In this document: piece by piece, positions 9,107 through 18,073 of the stretch
How positions within the stretch are numbered: the stretch's first letter is position 1
Layout: each line of letters starts with the position of its first letter
NCBI GenBank assembly: GCA_028873845.1
Contig: JAPPNO010000039.1
Span: forward strand, 6,384 to 70,383
Source: Gemmatimonadota bacterium
GTDB lineage: Bacteria; Gemmatimonadota; Gemmatimonadetes; Longimicrobiales; Gaopeijiaceae
Reading direction: 5' to 3'
DNA length: 64,000 nt
Program-made: the position numbers and the translations under genes
Notes under the pieces: model-generated
Seen by the model: the letters and a program-made list of their open reading frames with translations, nothing else
The model's database searches: none
Told to the model about the DNA's origin: nothing

Positions 9107-10898
9107 CCGCCCCACCCCCCTGCGTGGCGCGGCTCGCGCCCTCCTCCTCCTCGCCCTTCCCGGCTGCGAGCCCCCCGCCCCACCCAGCCCCTTCACCCAG
9201 TCGGGCGCCACCTTCCCCGACGGCTGGCCCTTCCCCCCCGCCACCCCGCCCGTCACGGCGCGCGGCGGCATGGTCTCGACCACCGACGAGTTCGCGACGC
9301 GGGTCGGTCTCGACATCCTCGCCGCGGGCGGCAACGCCATCGACGCGGCGATCGCCACCGGGCTGGCGCTGGCCGTGGTCAACCCCGAGGCGGGCAACCT
9401 GGGCGGCGGCGGCTTCATGATGGTGCGCCTCGCAGACGGGTCCGTCCACGCGCTCGACCACCGGGAGAAGGCGCCGCTCGCGGCCACGCACGACATGTAC
9501 CTGGACGAGGACGGCAACGTCACCGACAAGTCCATCGTGGGGCACCTTTCGGCGGGCGTGCCGGGGACCGTGGCCGGGCTCTGGGAGGCCCACCGCCGCT
9601 TCGGCACCATGGAGTGGGCCGACCTGGTGGAGCCGTCGATCCGGCTGGCCGGGGGATTCGAGGTTACGGGGCGGCTCGTCTCCACTCTCACGGCGGCCAG
9701 CGACCGCATCCTCGCCTTCCCGCGCAGCGCCCGCATTTTCCTGCCCGGCGGCGAGGTCCCCCCCGTCGGCGCCACCTTCGCGCAGCCAGACCTGGCCTCC
9801 GTCCTGGCGCGCCTCCGCGACCAGGGACCCGACGACTTCTACCGGGGCGAAACCGCCCGCCTCATCGCCGCCGAGATGTCGCGCGGCGGGGGCATCATCA
9901 CCCTCGACGACCTCGAGCAATACGAAGCCATCTGGCGCGAGCCCGTCGCCTTCGGCTATCGCGGCTACACCGCCTACTCCATGCCGCCACCCTCGTCGGG
10001 CGGGGTCACCATGGCGGCCATCGCGGGAATGGTGGAGCGATGGGACCTGGCCGGGCTGGGCTGGAACACCCCCGAAACGATCCATCTCATGGCCGAGTCG
10101 TTCCGGCGCGCCTACGCGGACCGCAACGAATACCTGGCGGATCCCGATTTCGTCGAGCTGCCCGTCGCCGAGCTGACCTCGGAGGCGTACGCGGAGGAGC
10201 GCGCCTCGACGATTTCAACGGAGCGCGCGACCCCCTCGGCCGAGGTGAGGCCCGGACTGGACGCGGTCATCGACGAGAGCCACACCACGCACTACGCGGT
10301 CGTGGACGCAGCCGGAAACGCGGTGGCGGTGACGACCAGCCTGAACTCGTGGTACGGCGGGAAGGTGGTGGTGGAGGGGGCGGGGTTCTTCCTCAACAAC
10401 ACCATGGACGACTTCTCGGCGAAGCCCGGCACCCCGAACCAGTTCGGGCTCGTGCAGGGTGAGCGCAACGCGGTCGCGCCGGGCAAGCGAATGCTGTCGG
10501 CCATGAGTCCCACGATCGTGGAGGACGCCGACGGCGCGCTCTTCCTCGTCAGCGGGACGCCGGGAGGCGCCACCATCATCACCACCGTGCTGCAGACCCT
10601 TTTCAACGTGATCGATCACGGCATGAACGTGGTCCAGGCGGTTCACGCCCCCCGCGTTCACCACCAGCATCTGCCCGACCAGGTCTTCTTCGAGCACGGC
10701 GGCCTGCCCGGGTCCACCGTACAGGCGCTGCGAGCGCTCGGCCACACCGTCGTCGAGCGCGACCCGGGACCCGCGGAGGCCTACTTCACCGGCGGCATGT
10801 CGGGCGACGTCCAGCTCATCATCGTCATGCCGGACGGGTCGCTGGCGGGATGGTCCGATCCGCGGCGCGGCGGACTGGCGCTGGGGTTTCGGGAGTAG
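9081..10898 (+). CDS. ggt: Gamma-glutamyltransferase, lipoprotein-type
   Basis: Hydrolyses or transfers the gamma-glutamyl group of glutathione and related peptides in the periplasm; the proenzyme self-cleaves into large and small subunits. From the ATG at 9081 the protein has 605 residues and begins with a lipobox-like segment ending LLLLALPGC, so it is probably membrane-anchored. Family motifs seen: AGGNAIDAAIATGLAL, NPEAGNLGGGGFM, the autocleavage site HTTHYAVVD with the nucleophilic Thr at about residue 402, LNNTMDDFS, and KRMLSAMSPTIV. The serine usually found in TTHYS is alanine here. The 3' end overlaps the convergent lipoprotein gene by 118 bp. Confidence 0.93.
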   Translation: MPLNHRIRSRPTPLRGAARALLLLALPGCEPPAPPSPFTQSGATFPDGWPFPPATPPVTARGGMVSTTDEFATRVGLDILAAGGNAIDAAIATGLALAVVNPEAGNLGGGGFMMVRLADGSVHALDHREKAPLAATHDMYLDEDGNVTDKSIVGHLSAGVPGTVAGLWEAHRRFGTMEWADLVEPSIRLAGGFEVTGRLVSTLTAASDRILAFPRSARIFLPGGEVPPVGATFAQPDLASVLARLRDQGPDDFYRGETARLIAAEMSRGGGIITLDDLEQYEAIWREPVAFGYRGYTAYSMPPPSSGGVTMAAIAGMVERWDLAGLGWNTPETIHLMAESFRRAYADRNEYLADPDFVELPVAELTSEAYAEERASTISTERATPSAEVRPGLDAVIDESHTTHYAVVDAAGNAVAVTTSLNSWYGGKVVVEGAGFFLNNTMDDFSAKPGTPNQFGLVQGERNAVAPGKRMLSAMSPTIVEDADGALFLVSGTPGGATIITTVLQTLFNVIDHGMNVVQAVHAPRVHHQHLPDQVFFEHGGLPGSTVQALRALGHTVVERDPGPAEAYFTGGMSGDVQLIIVMPDGSLAGWSDPRRGGLALGFRE

Positions 10899-11629
10899 GG
10901 GTCGGGCGGCGGCACGTACACCGGCGCCCGCAGCTCGACCAGGATGATCGTCCCGGCCATGATCAGCCCGGGAACCACGGTCATCCTCCGCGTCCGGCCG
11001 GATGCCGACCTGCGCCGCCGGTCCGCCACGGGGTCCGGACCCACCGGCCGGTTGACGACCGCTCCCTCGATCGGCCGCTCGTAGCGGTCGGCCGACAGCG
11101 TTTCGAAGTCGATCTCCAGGACGGGGTCCTCCCCTGGGCCCCCCGAGCCCATCGAGGCCCGGACGCGCCCCAGCAACCGCACGCCCTGCGGGAGGAGCAA
11201 CTCACCGTCCGGTCCCAGGACGTCGTGCATGACCGTCACGATCAGGGGGTCATCCACCCGATACTCCGCAGTCGAGATGTCCTCGTCGGAGGAGGTGCTG
11301 ATGCGCGTGCCCGCCGGGATGAGAATCGCGCGCAGCGGCTCGGGGACGGTGTCGCCGGCGAATTCTTCGTCCTCGAACCCCTCCACAACCCCGACTTCGC
11401 CCGGATCGACCCCCTCGAGCCCCTCGTCCGCCCCCGGATCGATCAGGTCGGTGCGGGGGGGAGCGCCCAGCGTGTCCTCCGCGCCCGCAACCGTATCCGC
11501 ATCCGTCGGCGACCCCCCCTCGCCCAACTCACCCGAAGGCTCGCCGTTGCCGCCGCAGGAGCCCGCCAGGACGCACGCCGACGCCGCAAGCACCGCCAGC
11601 TCCCAGCGCCGTCTTTTGGTCGCCGTCAT
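10781..11629 (-). CDS. Hypothetical lipoprotein with TrbI/VirB10-like fold segment
   Basis: A 282-residue frame starting at ATG 11629 with a lipoprotein signal (ELAVLAASACVLAGSC). After an acidic, low-complexity stretch, residues about 95-190 read AILIPAGTRI, then IVTVMHDVLGPDGELLLPQG and RLLGRV, a pattern resembling the beta-barrel of TrbI/VirB10 proteins. No other conjugation genes are nearby, so a transfer role is not implied. The last 40 or so residues are proline- and arginine-rich and overlap the 3' end of ggt, which is unusual; the true end may be earlier, with a frameshift close to 10900. It is divergent from the ABC exporter with 125 bp between them. Confidence 0.55.
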   Translation of the reverse strand: MTATKRRRWELAVLAASACVLAGSCGGNGEPSGELGEGGSPTDADTVAGAEDTLGAPPRTDLIDPGADEGLEGVDPGEVGVVEGFEDEEFAGDTVPEPLRAILIPAGTRISTSSDEDISTAEYRVDDPLIVTVMHDVLGPDGELLLPQGVRLLGRVRASMGSGGPGEDPVLEIDFETLSADRYERPIEGAVVNRPVGPDPVADRRRRSASGRTRRMTVVPGLIMAGTIILVELRAPVYVPPPDPYSRNPSASPPRRGSDHPASDPSGMTMMSWTSPDMPPVK

Positions 11630-11754
11630 TGCCAAGTCCCCCGGAGGTCGCCTCGCCCGGAATCCCGGACCCCGCCCTTGCCGCATTAATATACAGGTCA
11701 CCGCGCGAGCACCGCGCACGCGCCCACCCCCGCAACCCCGCTGCGCGACACCCC

Positions 11755-13590
11755 ATGCGCGAACTCCGGACCGTCCTTCCCTACTTCCGGCCCTACCGCA
11801 CGCCGATGCTCTGGGGCCTGGTCCTGGTGATCCTCGCCAACGCCTTCTCGCTGGCCAACCCTTACCTCCTCAAGCTCCCGATCGACGCGCTGACGGAGAA
11901 CACCGGGGCCGACCCCGACGCCATCGGCCGCACCGTCCTCACCTACGCCCTACTCATCGTCGGGGTCGGGCTCCTCGGCAACGCCGCCCGCTACGGCATG
12001 CGCGAAATCCTCAACGGCCTGAGCCGCCGCATCGAAGTGGACCTGCGCAACGACTTCCTGCGCCACCTGCTGCGCCTCGACGCGGGCTTCTACAACCGCA
12101 CCCGCACCGGCGACCTCATGAGCCTCGCCACCAACGACACCCTCGCCGTCCGCCAGGCGGCGGGCCCCGCGGTCATGTACTCGGCGAACACCATCGTGAA
12201 TTTCGTCCTGGGCCTCGGGGTCATGATCTGGATCAGCCCCAGCCTGACGCTGGCCGCGCTCGTCCCCATGACCCTGCTCCCGCCCATCGTGCTATGGTTC
12301 GGCCGCACCATCCACAACCGTTTCGAGCGCATCCAGGAGCAGTTCGCGGCGCTCTCGACGATGGTGCAGGAGAACCTGGCCGGCGTCCGCATCGTGCGGG
12401 CGTACGCGCAGGAGACCGCGCAGGCGCGCGAATTCGACGGCTTCAACCGGGGCTACCTGAAGCGCAACATGCACCTCGCATTCGTCTCGGGCGCCTTCCA
12501 TCCCGTCATGGGACTGCTGACCGGCGCGGCCATGGTGGTCGTGCTCTGGTACGGGGGCCGCCAGGTCATGACCGGCGCGATCACGACGGGCGACTTCGTG
12601 GCCTTCTCCTACTACCTGGTGCTGCTCGGCTGGCCGATCATCGCGCTGGGGTGGGTCGTCAACCTCTTCCAGCGCGGGGCCGCGTCGATGGGGCGCATCA
12701 ACCGGATCATGGCGACCCAGCCGGCCATTGCGCCGCCCAGGTCGCCGCATCCGCCGCCCACCGGCGCCGCGGCCATCGAGTTCCGCAACGTGAGTTTCCG
12801 TTACCCGGGGACGGGGGAGGAGGGGGAAGAGAGGGGGTTGGCCGATTCGGCGGCCTCCCCGCCGGAGCCGGACCGCCTCGTCCTCGACGACGTCTCCTTC
12901 ACCGCCGAACCGGGCCGCACCGTCGCGGTCGTGGGCCCCACCGGCTCCGGCAAGAGCACGCTCGTCTCCCTCATCGCGCGCGTCCACGACCCCACCTCCG
13001 GCGCGGTGCTGCTGGGCGGCGTCCCCCTCCCCCAATACGACCCGGCGGACATCCGGGCCCGCATCGGCTTCGCCCCCCAGGACACCTTCCTCTTCTCGGC
13101 GCGGCTGGGCCGCAACATCGCCCTGGGCCTCGATCCCTCCCTGCCCGAGCCGGCCCTCCACCAACGCGTCCGCGACGCCGCCGCGGCCGCCGACCTGCAC
13201 GAAACCGCCGAGGCCTTCCCCGAGGGCTACCGCACCCGCCTCGGCGAGCGCGGCATCAACCTCTCGGGCGGGCAGAAGCAGCGGGCCACCCTCGCGCGCG
13301 CCCTGGCCACCGATCCCCCCGTGCTGATCCTCGACGACGTGCTCAGCGCGGTCGACACGGCCACCGAATCACGCATCCTGCAGGGTCTGCGCGACGAGCT
13401 GGAGGGCCGCACCGCCTTCATCATCTCCCACCGCGTCACCGCCGTGAAGGACGCGGACCTGATCCTGGTGCTCGACGAGGGGCGGATCGTGGAGCGGGGA
13501 CGGCACGACGAGCTGGTGGCGCGGGGCGGCACCTATGCGTCGCTGCTCAGGCGGCAGCTGCTGGAGCAGGACCTGGCGGGGGCGGCCTGA
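11755..13590 (+). CDS. ABC exporter, fused permease and ATPase
   Basis: A 611-residue half-transporter of the MsbA/MdlB type. The N-terminal 320 residues contain six hydrophobic helices; the C-terminal nucleotide-binding domain has Walker A GPTGSGKSTLVSL, a Q-loop in GFAPQDTFLF, signature LSGGQKQRATLARAL, Walker B VLILDDVLSAVD and the H-loop FIISHRVTAV. It should act as a dimer in the inner membrane and export a lipid, peptide or drug; the substrate is unknown. The ATG at 11755 is chosen because the family N-terminus (LRTVLPYFRPYR) follows directly, although no clear Shine-Dalgarno sequence precedes it. The next gene starts 119 bp downstream. Confidence 0.9.
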   Translation: MRELRTVLPYFRPYRTPMLWGLVLVILANAFSLANPYLLKLPIDALTENTGADPDAIGRTVLTYALLIVGVGLLGNAARYGMREILNGLSRRIEVDLRNDFLRHLLRLDAGFYNRTRTGDLMSLATNDTLAVRQAAGPAVMYSANTIVNFVLGLGVMIWISPSLTLAALVPMTLLPPIVLWFGRTIHNRFERIQEQFAALSTMVQENLAGVRIVRAYAQETAQAREFDGFNRGYLKRNMHLAFVSGAFHPVMGLLTGAAMVVVLWYGGRQVMTGAITTGDFVAFSYYLVLLGWPIIALGWVVNLFQRGAASMGRINRIMATQPAIAPPRSPHPPPTGAAAIEFRNVSFRYPGTGEEGEERGLADSAASPPEPDRLVLDDVSFTAEPGRTVAVVGPTGSGKSTLVSLIARVHDPTSGAVLLGGVPLPQYDPADIRARIGFAPQDTFLFSARLGRNIALGLDPSLPEPALHQRVRDAAAAADLHETAEAFPEGYRTRLGERGINLSGGQKQRATLARALATDPPVLILDDVLSAVDTATESRILQGLRDELEGRTAFIISHRVTAVKDADLILVLDEGRIVERGRHDELVARGGTYASLLRRQLLEQDLAGAA

Positions 13591-13709
13591 GGGGGCACGC
13601 CAACCGGGCTCGGTCCCCACTTCGTGCAACCATTCAGCCTCAGATGGTGTCCTCGTGCCGGCCACATCGATTCCCACAGGGAGAACTCCACCCGCCGAAG
13701 GAGGATTCA

Positions 13710-14414
13710 GTGAGTACGAGTCCCGAACGCCTGACCCGCGCGATCCGTTGGCTCCAGGCCTACGCCGCCCTTCTGACCATTGCCCTGGCCGTCCTGTTCG
13801 TCCGGAGCGGGACGGGCGCGGACGGTGTGCTGCGGGTGCGCGGGCTGATCATCGAGGACGAAGCCGGGCGCGAACGGATCCTGATCGGCGCCCCGATTCC
13901 CGAGGCGGACAACCGCGTGCGCACCGACGAGGCCCGGGTGCGGGAGGTCTGGGCGTCCCGGTATGACGACGGGGAGGCCTACATGGGCTACTACCAGGAC
14001 TACGATCATGCGGCCAACGGCATCGTGATCCTCAGCGAGGACGGCTTCGACCGGGTTGTGCTGGGCGACCCGGTGCCCGACCCGAACATCGGCAGGCGGA
14101 TCGCGCCGAGCACGGGCCTGGTGATCAACGACGCCGAGGGATTCGAGCGGACGGGATACAGCGTGAAGGTCGTCGACGGCACCTATCGCGTGGGTTTGGG
14201 CCTCGACTCGAATCGCGGTGGGGAGGGCCTCGTGCTGACACTGGACGACGACGGCGTGGCGGGCGTGATCGTGGGCGAGGGGGATGACAGGCTTTATCTC
14301 GGCAAGCTGCCCGCCGGTCTCGGGTGGTGGGGCCTGGAGGAGGCGTTTCGAGGGCTGCTGATTGCGCGAGACGGCGAGATCGTCCACCAGCTGAATGGCG
14401 CTGGGGGCAGCTGA
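13710..14414 (+). CDS. Membrane-anchored protein of unknown function with internal repeats
   Basis: A 234-residue protein that I do not recognise. The GTG start at 13710 is strongly supported by a consensus AAGGAGG six bases upstream. One hydrophobic segment near the N-terminus (LQAYAALLTIALAVLFV) would act as an anchor, with the rest outside the cytoplasm. Two or three related units follow, each of the form G-hydrophobic-I-x-D/E-x-x-G-x-E/D-R-hydrophobic-G (GLIIEDEAGRERILIGAP, GIVILSEDGFDRVVLGDP, GLVINDAEGFERTGYSV), suggesting stacked beta-hairpins. The preceding gene on this strand is an ABC exporter, but the 119-bp gap and the good SD suggest independent expression. Confidence 0.75.
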   Translation: MSTSPERLTRAIRWLQAYAALLTIALAVLFVRSGTGADGVLRVRGLIIEDEAGRERILIGAPIPEADNRVRTDEARVREVWASRYDDGEAYMGYYQDYDHAANGIVILSEDGFDRVVLGDPVPDPNIGRRIAPSTGLVINDAEGFERTGYSVKVVDGTYRVGLGLDSNRGGEGLVLTLDDDGVAGVIVGEGDDRLYLGKLPAGLGWWGLEEAFRGLLIARDGEIVHQLNGAGGS

Positions 14415-14462
14415 CCTGGGTAGCCAAACACCTCCGACAGTGTCATCTACAGTTTCCAAAAA

Positions 14463-14483
14463 GTAAAGCCGAGATTACTTTAC
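14463..14483. repeat. Inverted repeat between converging genes
   Basis: GTAAAG and CTTTAC arms of 6 bp flank a 9-base spacer in AT-rich sequence between the stop codons of the plus-strand membrane protein and the minus-strand ankyrin gene. It could be a weak bidirectional terminator or a protein site; there is no clear T-tract. Confidence 0.35.
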
Positions 14484-14516
14484 GTGGAACTGAGCGACCG
14501 AGGGGCTGGTCCGGCG

Positions 14517-17500
14517 CTACCTCCCTGAAGAGGGCCCGGGATCGGGTGGTTTGACCGGCGTCCCGCGCAATCGCATCACGACTTCCAGCCCCTGCAGCGC
14601 GATGTTCTCCCTCGCGTGGTCCATCGGGGTTCTGCCGTTGTCGTCGAGCGCCGCGGGGTCGGCGCCCAACTCCAGCAGCATCTCGAAGGCTGCGGCGGCC
14701 CTCCTCGCCGCCACGTGCAGAGCGGTCTGGCCTCGCCGGTCGCGCGCTTCCAGGTCCGCACCCGCCCGCACCAGCGCCTCGATGATCCCCGGGTTTCCGC
14801 CGCGGCGAGCCGCCATGTGCAGCACTGTCGCACCCCGCTCCTCCGGGATCGTCATCGTGGCCGCCCCCTCCATCATCAGTGGAATCGACGCGCCGGTCAC
14901 CCGTGCGTCCACATCGGCCCCCGCATCGATAAGCGCGGTCACGATCGCCGGATCGCGGCTCACCCCGGCCGCTTCGAGCAGGGGCGTCCTGTTCCCGTAC
15001 GCCCAGTGCGAGTCCGGAAACTCTGCACGTGCCTCCAGTTCGGCTCCCGCGTCCAGCAGGACGGCGAGCACAGCCGGGTTCGAGGTCCGGCCGACCGCCT
15101 CGTGCAACACCGTCCATCCCGTCGACCCGCGGCGTGTACGTCGGCACCGGCCTCGAGCAGCAGGGCCGCGACCGCGGGGTTGTCGTTCCCCGCCGCCTGG
15201 GAGAGCGGGGTCTCTCCCTCGTAGCCGCGGGCGTGCAGGTCGGCGCCCGCTTCCAACAGGACCGCGGTGACCTCGGGGTCCGCGTTGTCGGCAGCCGCCA
15301 TGTGCAGCGGCGTCCAGTCCCAACCGTAGTGGATGTGATACCCTTTCGCCCGTGCGTCCACCTCCGCACCGGCCTGAAGCAGCATCCGCACCATGGCCGC
15401 ACTCCGGTGCTGAGCAGCCCGGTGGATGGGCTGGTAGTTGTCGCTATCGCGCGCGTGTATATCCGCCCCCGCCCGCAACAGCACCGGGATGACTGCGGTA
15501 TCACTGGCCACCACGAACGCCATATGCAAGGGTGTGGAGCCGTCCTCTACGGCGCGGGACCGTTCCGTCCTCGCATGGACGTCAGACCCGGCCGCGATGC
15601 AGCCGGAGACCTGTTCCGCGTCGGCGAGCGCGAAGAAAACCGGGGTGTTCCAGTGCTCGCAGCTGAACGGATCGGCCACCATGCCGGAATCGGTGCGCGC
15701 GGCCGGGTCCGCCCCCAGCTCCAGCAGGCGGGTGGTGACGGCTGGATTCTCTTCCCTCACGGCCAGGTGCAGCGGCGTTTCACCGCGCCCTGTTCGTGCG
15801 TTGACGTCGGCACCGGCCCGCACCAGCAGCGAGACCATGGCGTCGTTGTCGTTGGACCAGGAGGCCGCGGCGCTGTGGAGCGGCGTACGGCCCAGGTCGT
15901 TACGTGCGTTGACGTCGGCTCCCCGTTCCAGCAGGGCAGACGCGACGGCGTTCCCGGCAGGGGGCGTGTTCGCGGCTGAATGGAGCGGGGTCGATCCATG
16001 CTCGGTACGCTCGTTCACGTCCGCGCCGGCCTCCAGAAAGAGGCGCACCATGGCGATGGTCGCATCGCCGCGGAACCCCACGCCCAATCGATGCAACGGC
16101 GGATCACCGTATTCGTTCCTCGAATCCAGCGGGGTGCCTGCTTCGATGCATCCGCGGACGCTCTCCACTGTTGCTGCATCGAAGAAGCTGTAGTCGCTCC
16201 AGTCGCAGACCGGACCGGGAATCATCCCACGGTTGTTGCGGGCCTGCGCGTTGGCGCCCAGCGAGAGCAGCCGCTCGATGACGGCGGGGCTGTCGTGTTT
16301 CCATGCCGTGTGCAGGGGCGTATCACCCGCCTAGTTGTGGGCGTTCACATCCGCCCCGGCTTCCACGAGCGCGGACAGGATGGTCGCATCGGCGTGAGCC
16401 GTTGCCAGGTGGGACGGTGTGTCGCCCTGGCCGGTGCGCGCGTCGACGTTTGCGCCCGCCTCGATCAGTGCGGCCACATTGTCCACGCGACCCTTCCGGA
16501 CCGCCCAATGCAGCGGGGTCTCGCCGTCGTCGGTCGCGGCTTCGGGATCCGCGCCGATGTCCACCAATGCGGTGACGGTACGGGGTTGACCATACTCGGC
16601 CGCCACGTGGAGCGGCGACCGTCGCTCATAGCCCGGCAGACTCGGATCCGCCCCGGCCTCGACGAGCGCGCGAATCACGCCCGGGCCCGCTTCCCAGGCC
16701 GCCGTCTGCAGCGCGTTCCCCCCGTACCTGGTCTGGACGTTCGGATCCGCGCCATGCGCCAACAGCTTCCTGGTGAGCTCGCTCACCGTATCGGCCGCAT
16801 ACCCGCTCAGCGACAGGTGCAGGGGAGTCCTCGCGAAGAACGACTCCGGAATGTTGACGTTCGCCCCCGCCTCCAAGAGGACATCGATGACGACCGTGTT
16901 GGGGTGCCGGCCCATGATGCCCACCGCCAGAACAAGCGGCGTCACTCCATCCCCGCCTCGTGCGTTCACATCCGCGCCCGCCTCCAGCAGCATCCTGACA
17001 ATCGTCGCCTCGGTGTTCCGGGCGGCGGCGTGCAGCGGGGTGTTCCCTCCTTCGCTCACCGCGCCCGCGTCCGCGTCGGCTTCCAGCAAGGCCGTCACAA
17101 CGGCCACGTTCTCATGCGCGGCGGCGACGTGAAGCGGTGTGGTGCCGCCATCGTTCGCCACCCCAGCCGCCACGCCGGCATCCAGCAGGAGTGTGGTGAT
17201 GGCCGGATCCGGGTTGGAGGCCGCGTGGTGCAGGACGGTGGTGCCATAGGCGTTGGTCGTCGCAATTTCGGCGCCCGCGCTCATGCAGAAGCTGTACACG
17301 GCGAAGTCGGCCGCGAGCGGGAAGACCGGAGTCAGCCAGAGCTCGCAGTCGGCCGGATTCGCGATCAATCCATCATCGTTGCGCGCAAGCGGATCGGCGC
17401 CCGCACTCAGCAGTTCCTCCACCGCCGCCGGGTTGATCCGGGGATCCTGCCAGGGCATGTCGACGCCGGGGTTGCTCCAGGCGCTGTGCAGAGGCGTATT

Positions 17501-17923
17501 GCGGCGCGAGTCGCGGGCGTTCACGTCCGCACCGGCCTCCAGCAACGCGGCGATGATGCCCGGGTTCAGATTCCAGCGCGCGGCTTCGTGCAGTGGCGTG
17601 AGGCCGCTGAAGTCACGGGCGCTCACGTCTGCACCGGCCCGCACGAGTATGTCGATGACGGCCGCGTCCGGCGCCACCCGCGCGGCACGGTGCAAGGGAG
17701 TTCCACCGCTCTCGTCCACCGGAGCGGAAGGATCCGAGGCCGCGCCCAGGCAGGCCGCCACCGTGTCCGCCGAGGCCGTGCGGAAGAAACCGAAAGCGTC
17801 CCAGTCCCGGCAGGTGACGGGGCCGGGACCGGGCGGTGGCTGGGCGGCGGCAGTGTGATGCGCTGCGCTTGCCAGGACCACGCAGAGGAGGAAGAGGGGA
17901 CCGATCGATACGGGGTTCTTCAT
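14517..17923 (-). pseudogene. Large exported ankyrin-repeat protein, interrupted by amber stop and frameshift
   Basis: Read as one gene, this encodes about 1130 residues of tandem ankyrin repeats (TPLHxAA...LLxAGADVNAR) behind a signal peptide (MKNPVSIGPLFLLCVVLAS), with GGAGG just upstream of the ATG at 17923. The reading frame is broken twice. A TAG at 16331-16333 falls inside a repeat (VNAHN-stop-AGDTPLH) and the same frame continues for 420 residues of further repeats. At about 15128-15131 one base is missing: the repeat GADVHA in one frame continues as GSTGWTVLHEAV in another, ending at 14517. Four non-ankyrin modules with a C-x-x-W motif, an FF or FP pair and a second cysteine recur along the protein. 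It probably bound proteins in the periplasm or at the surface. The shorter 530-residue product could still be made; sequencing error is an alternative to decay. Confidence 0.8.
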
Positions 17924-18073
17924 CTCTCCTCCCGGTTCTTGCCGGAAGCCGCGTGTCGGCAACGGCCTCTACCCCAATTTGGAGTCACACCGCCGCTGTC
18001 ACCAGCGGCAATCGCCCGCGGGCCACAAACTTTGGCACCGCGTGGCGCATCATCACATCAGCGCATCACGTCA

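Noticed and set aside
10781-11629. Conjugation (TrbI/VirB10) gene as evidence of an integrated element
   Set aside because: The resemblance is limited to a short barrel-like segment in a small lipoprotein, and no other transfer, relaxase or integrase gene is present.
11229-13709. First 827 codons of a plus-strand open frame ending at 14414
   Set aside because: Sequence there is Pro/Arg/His-rich and out of frame with the ABC exporter; only the part from GTG 13710, which has a perfect Shine-Dalgarno sequence, looks like a gene.
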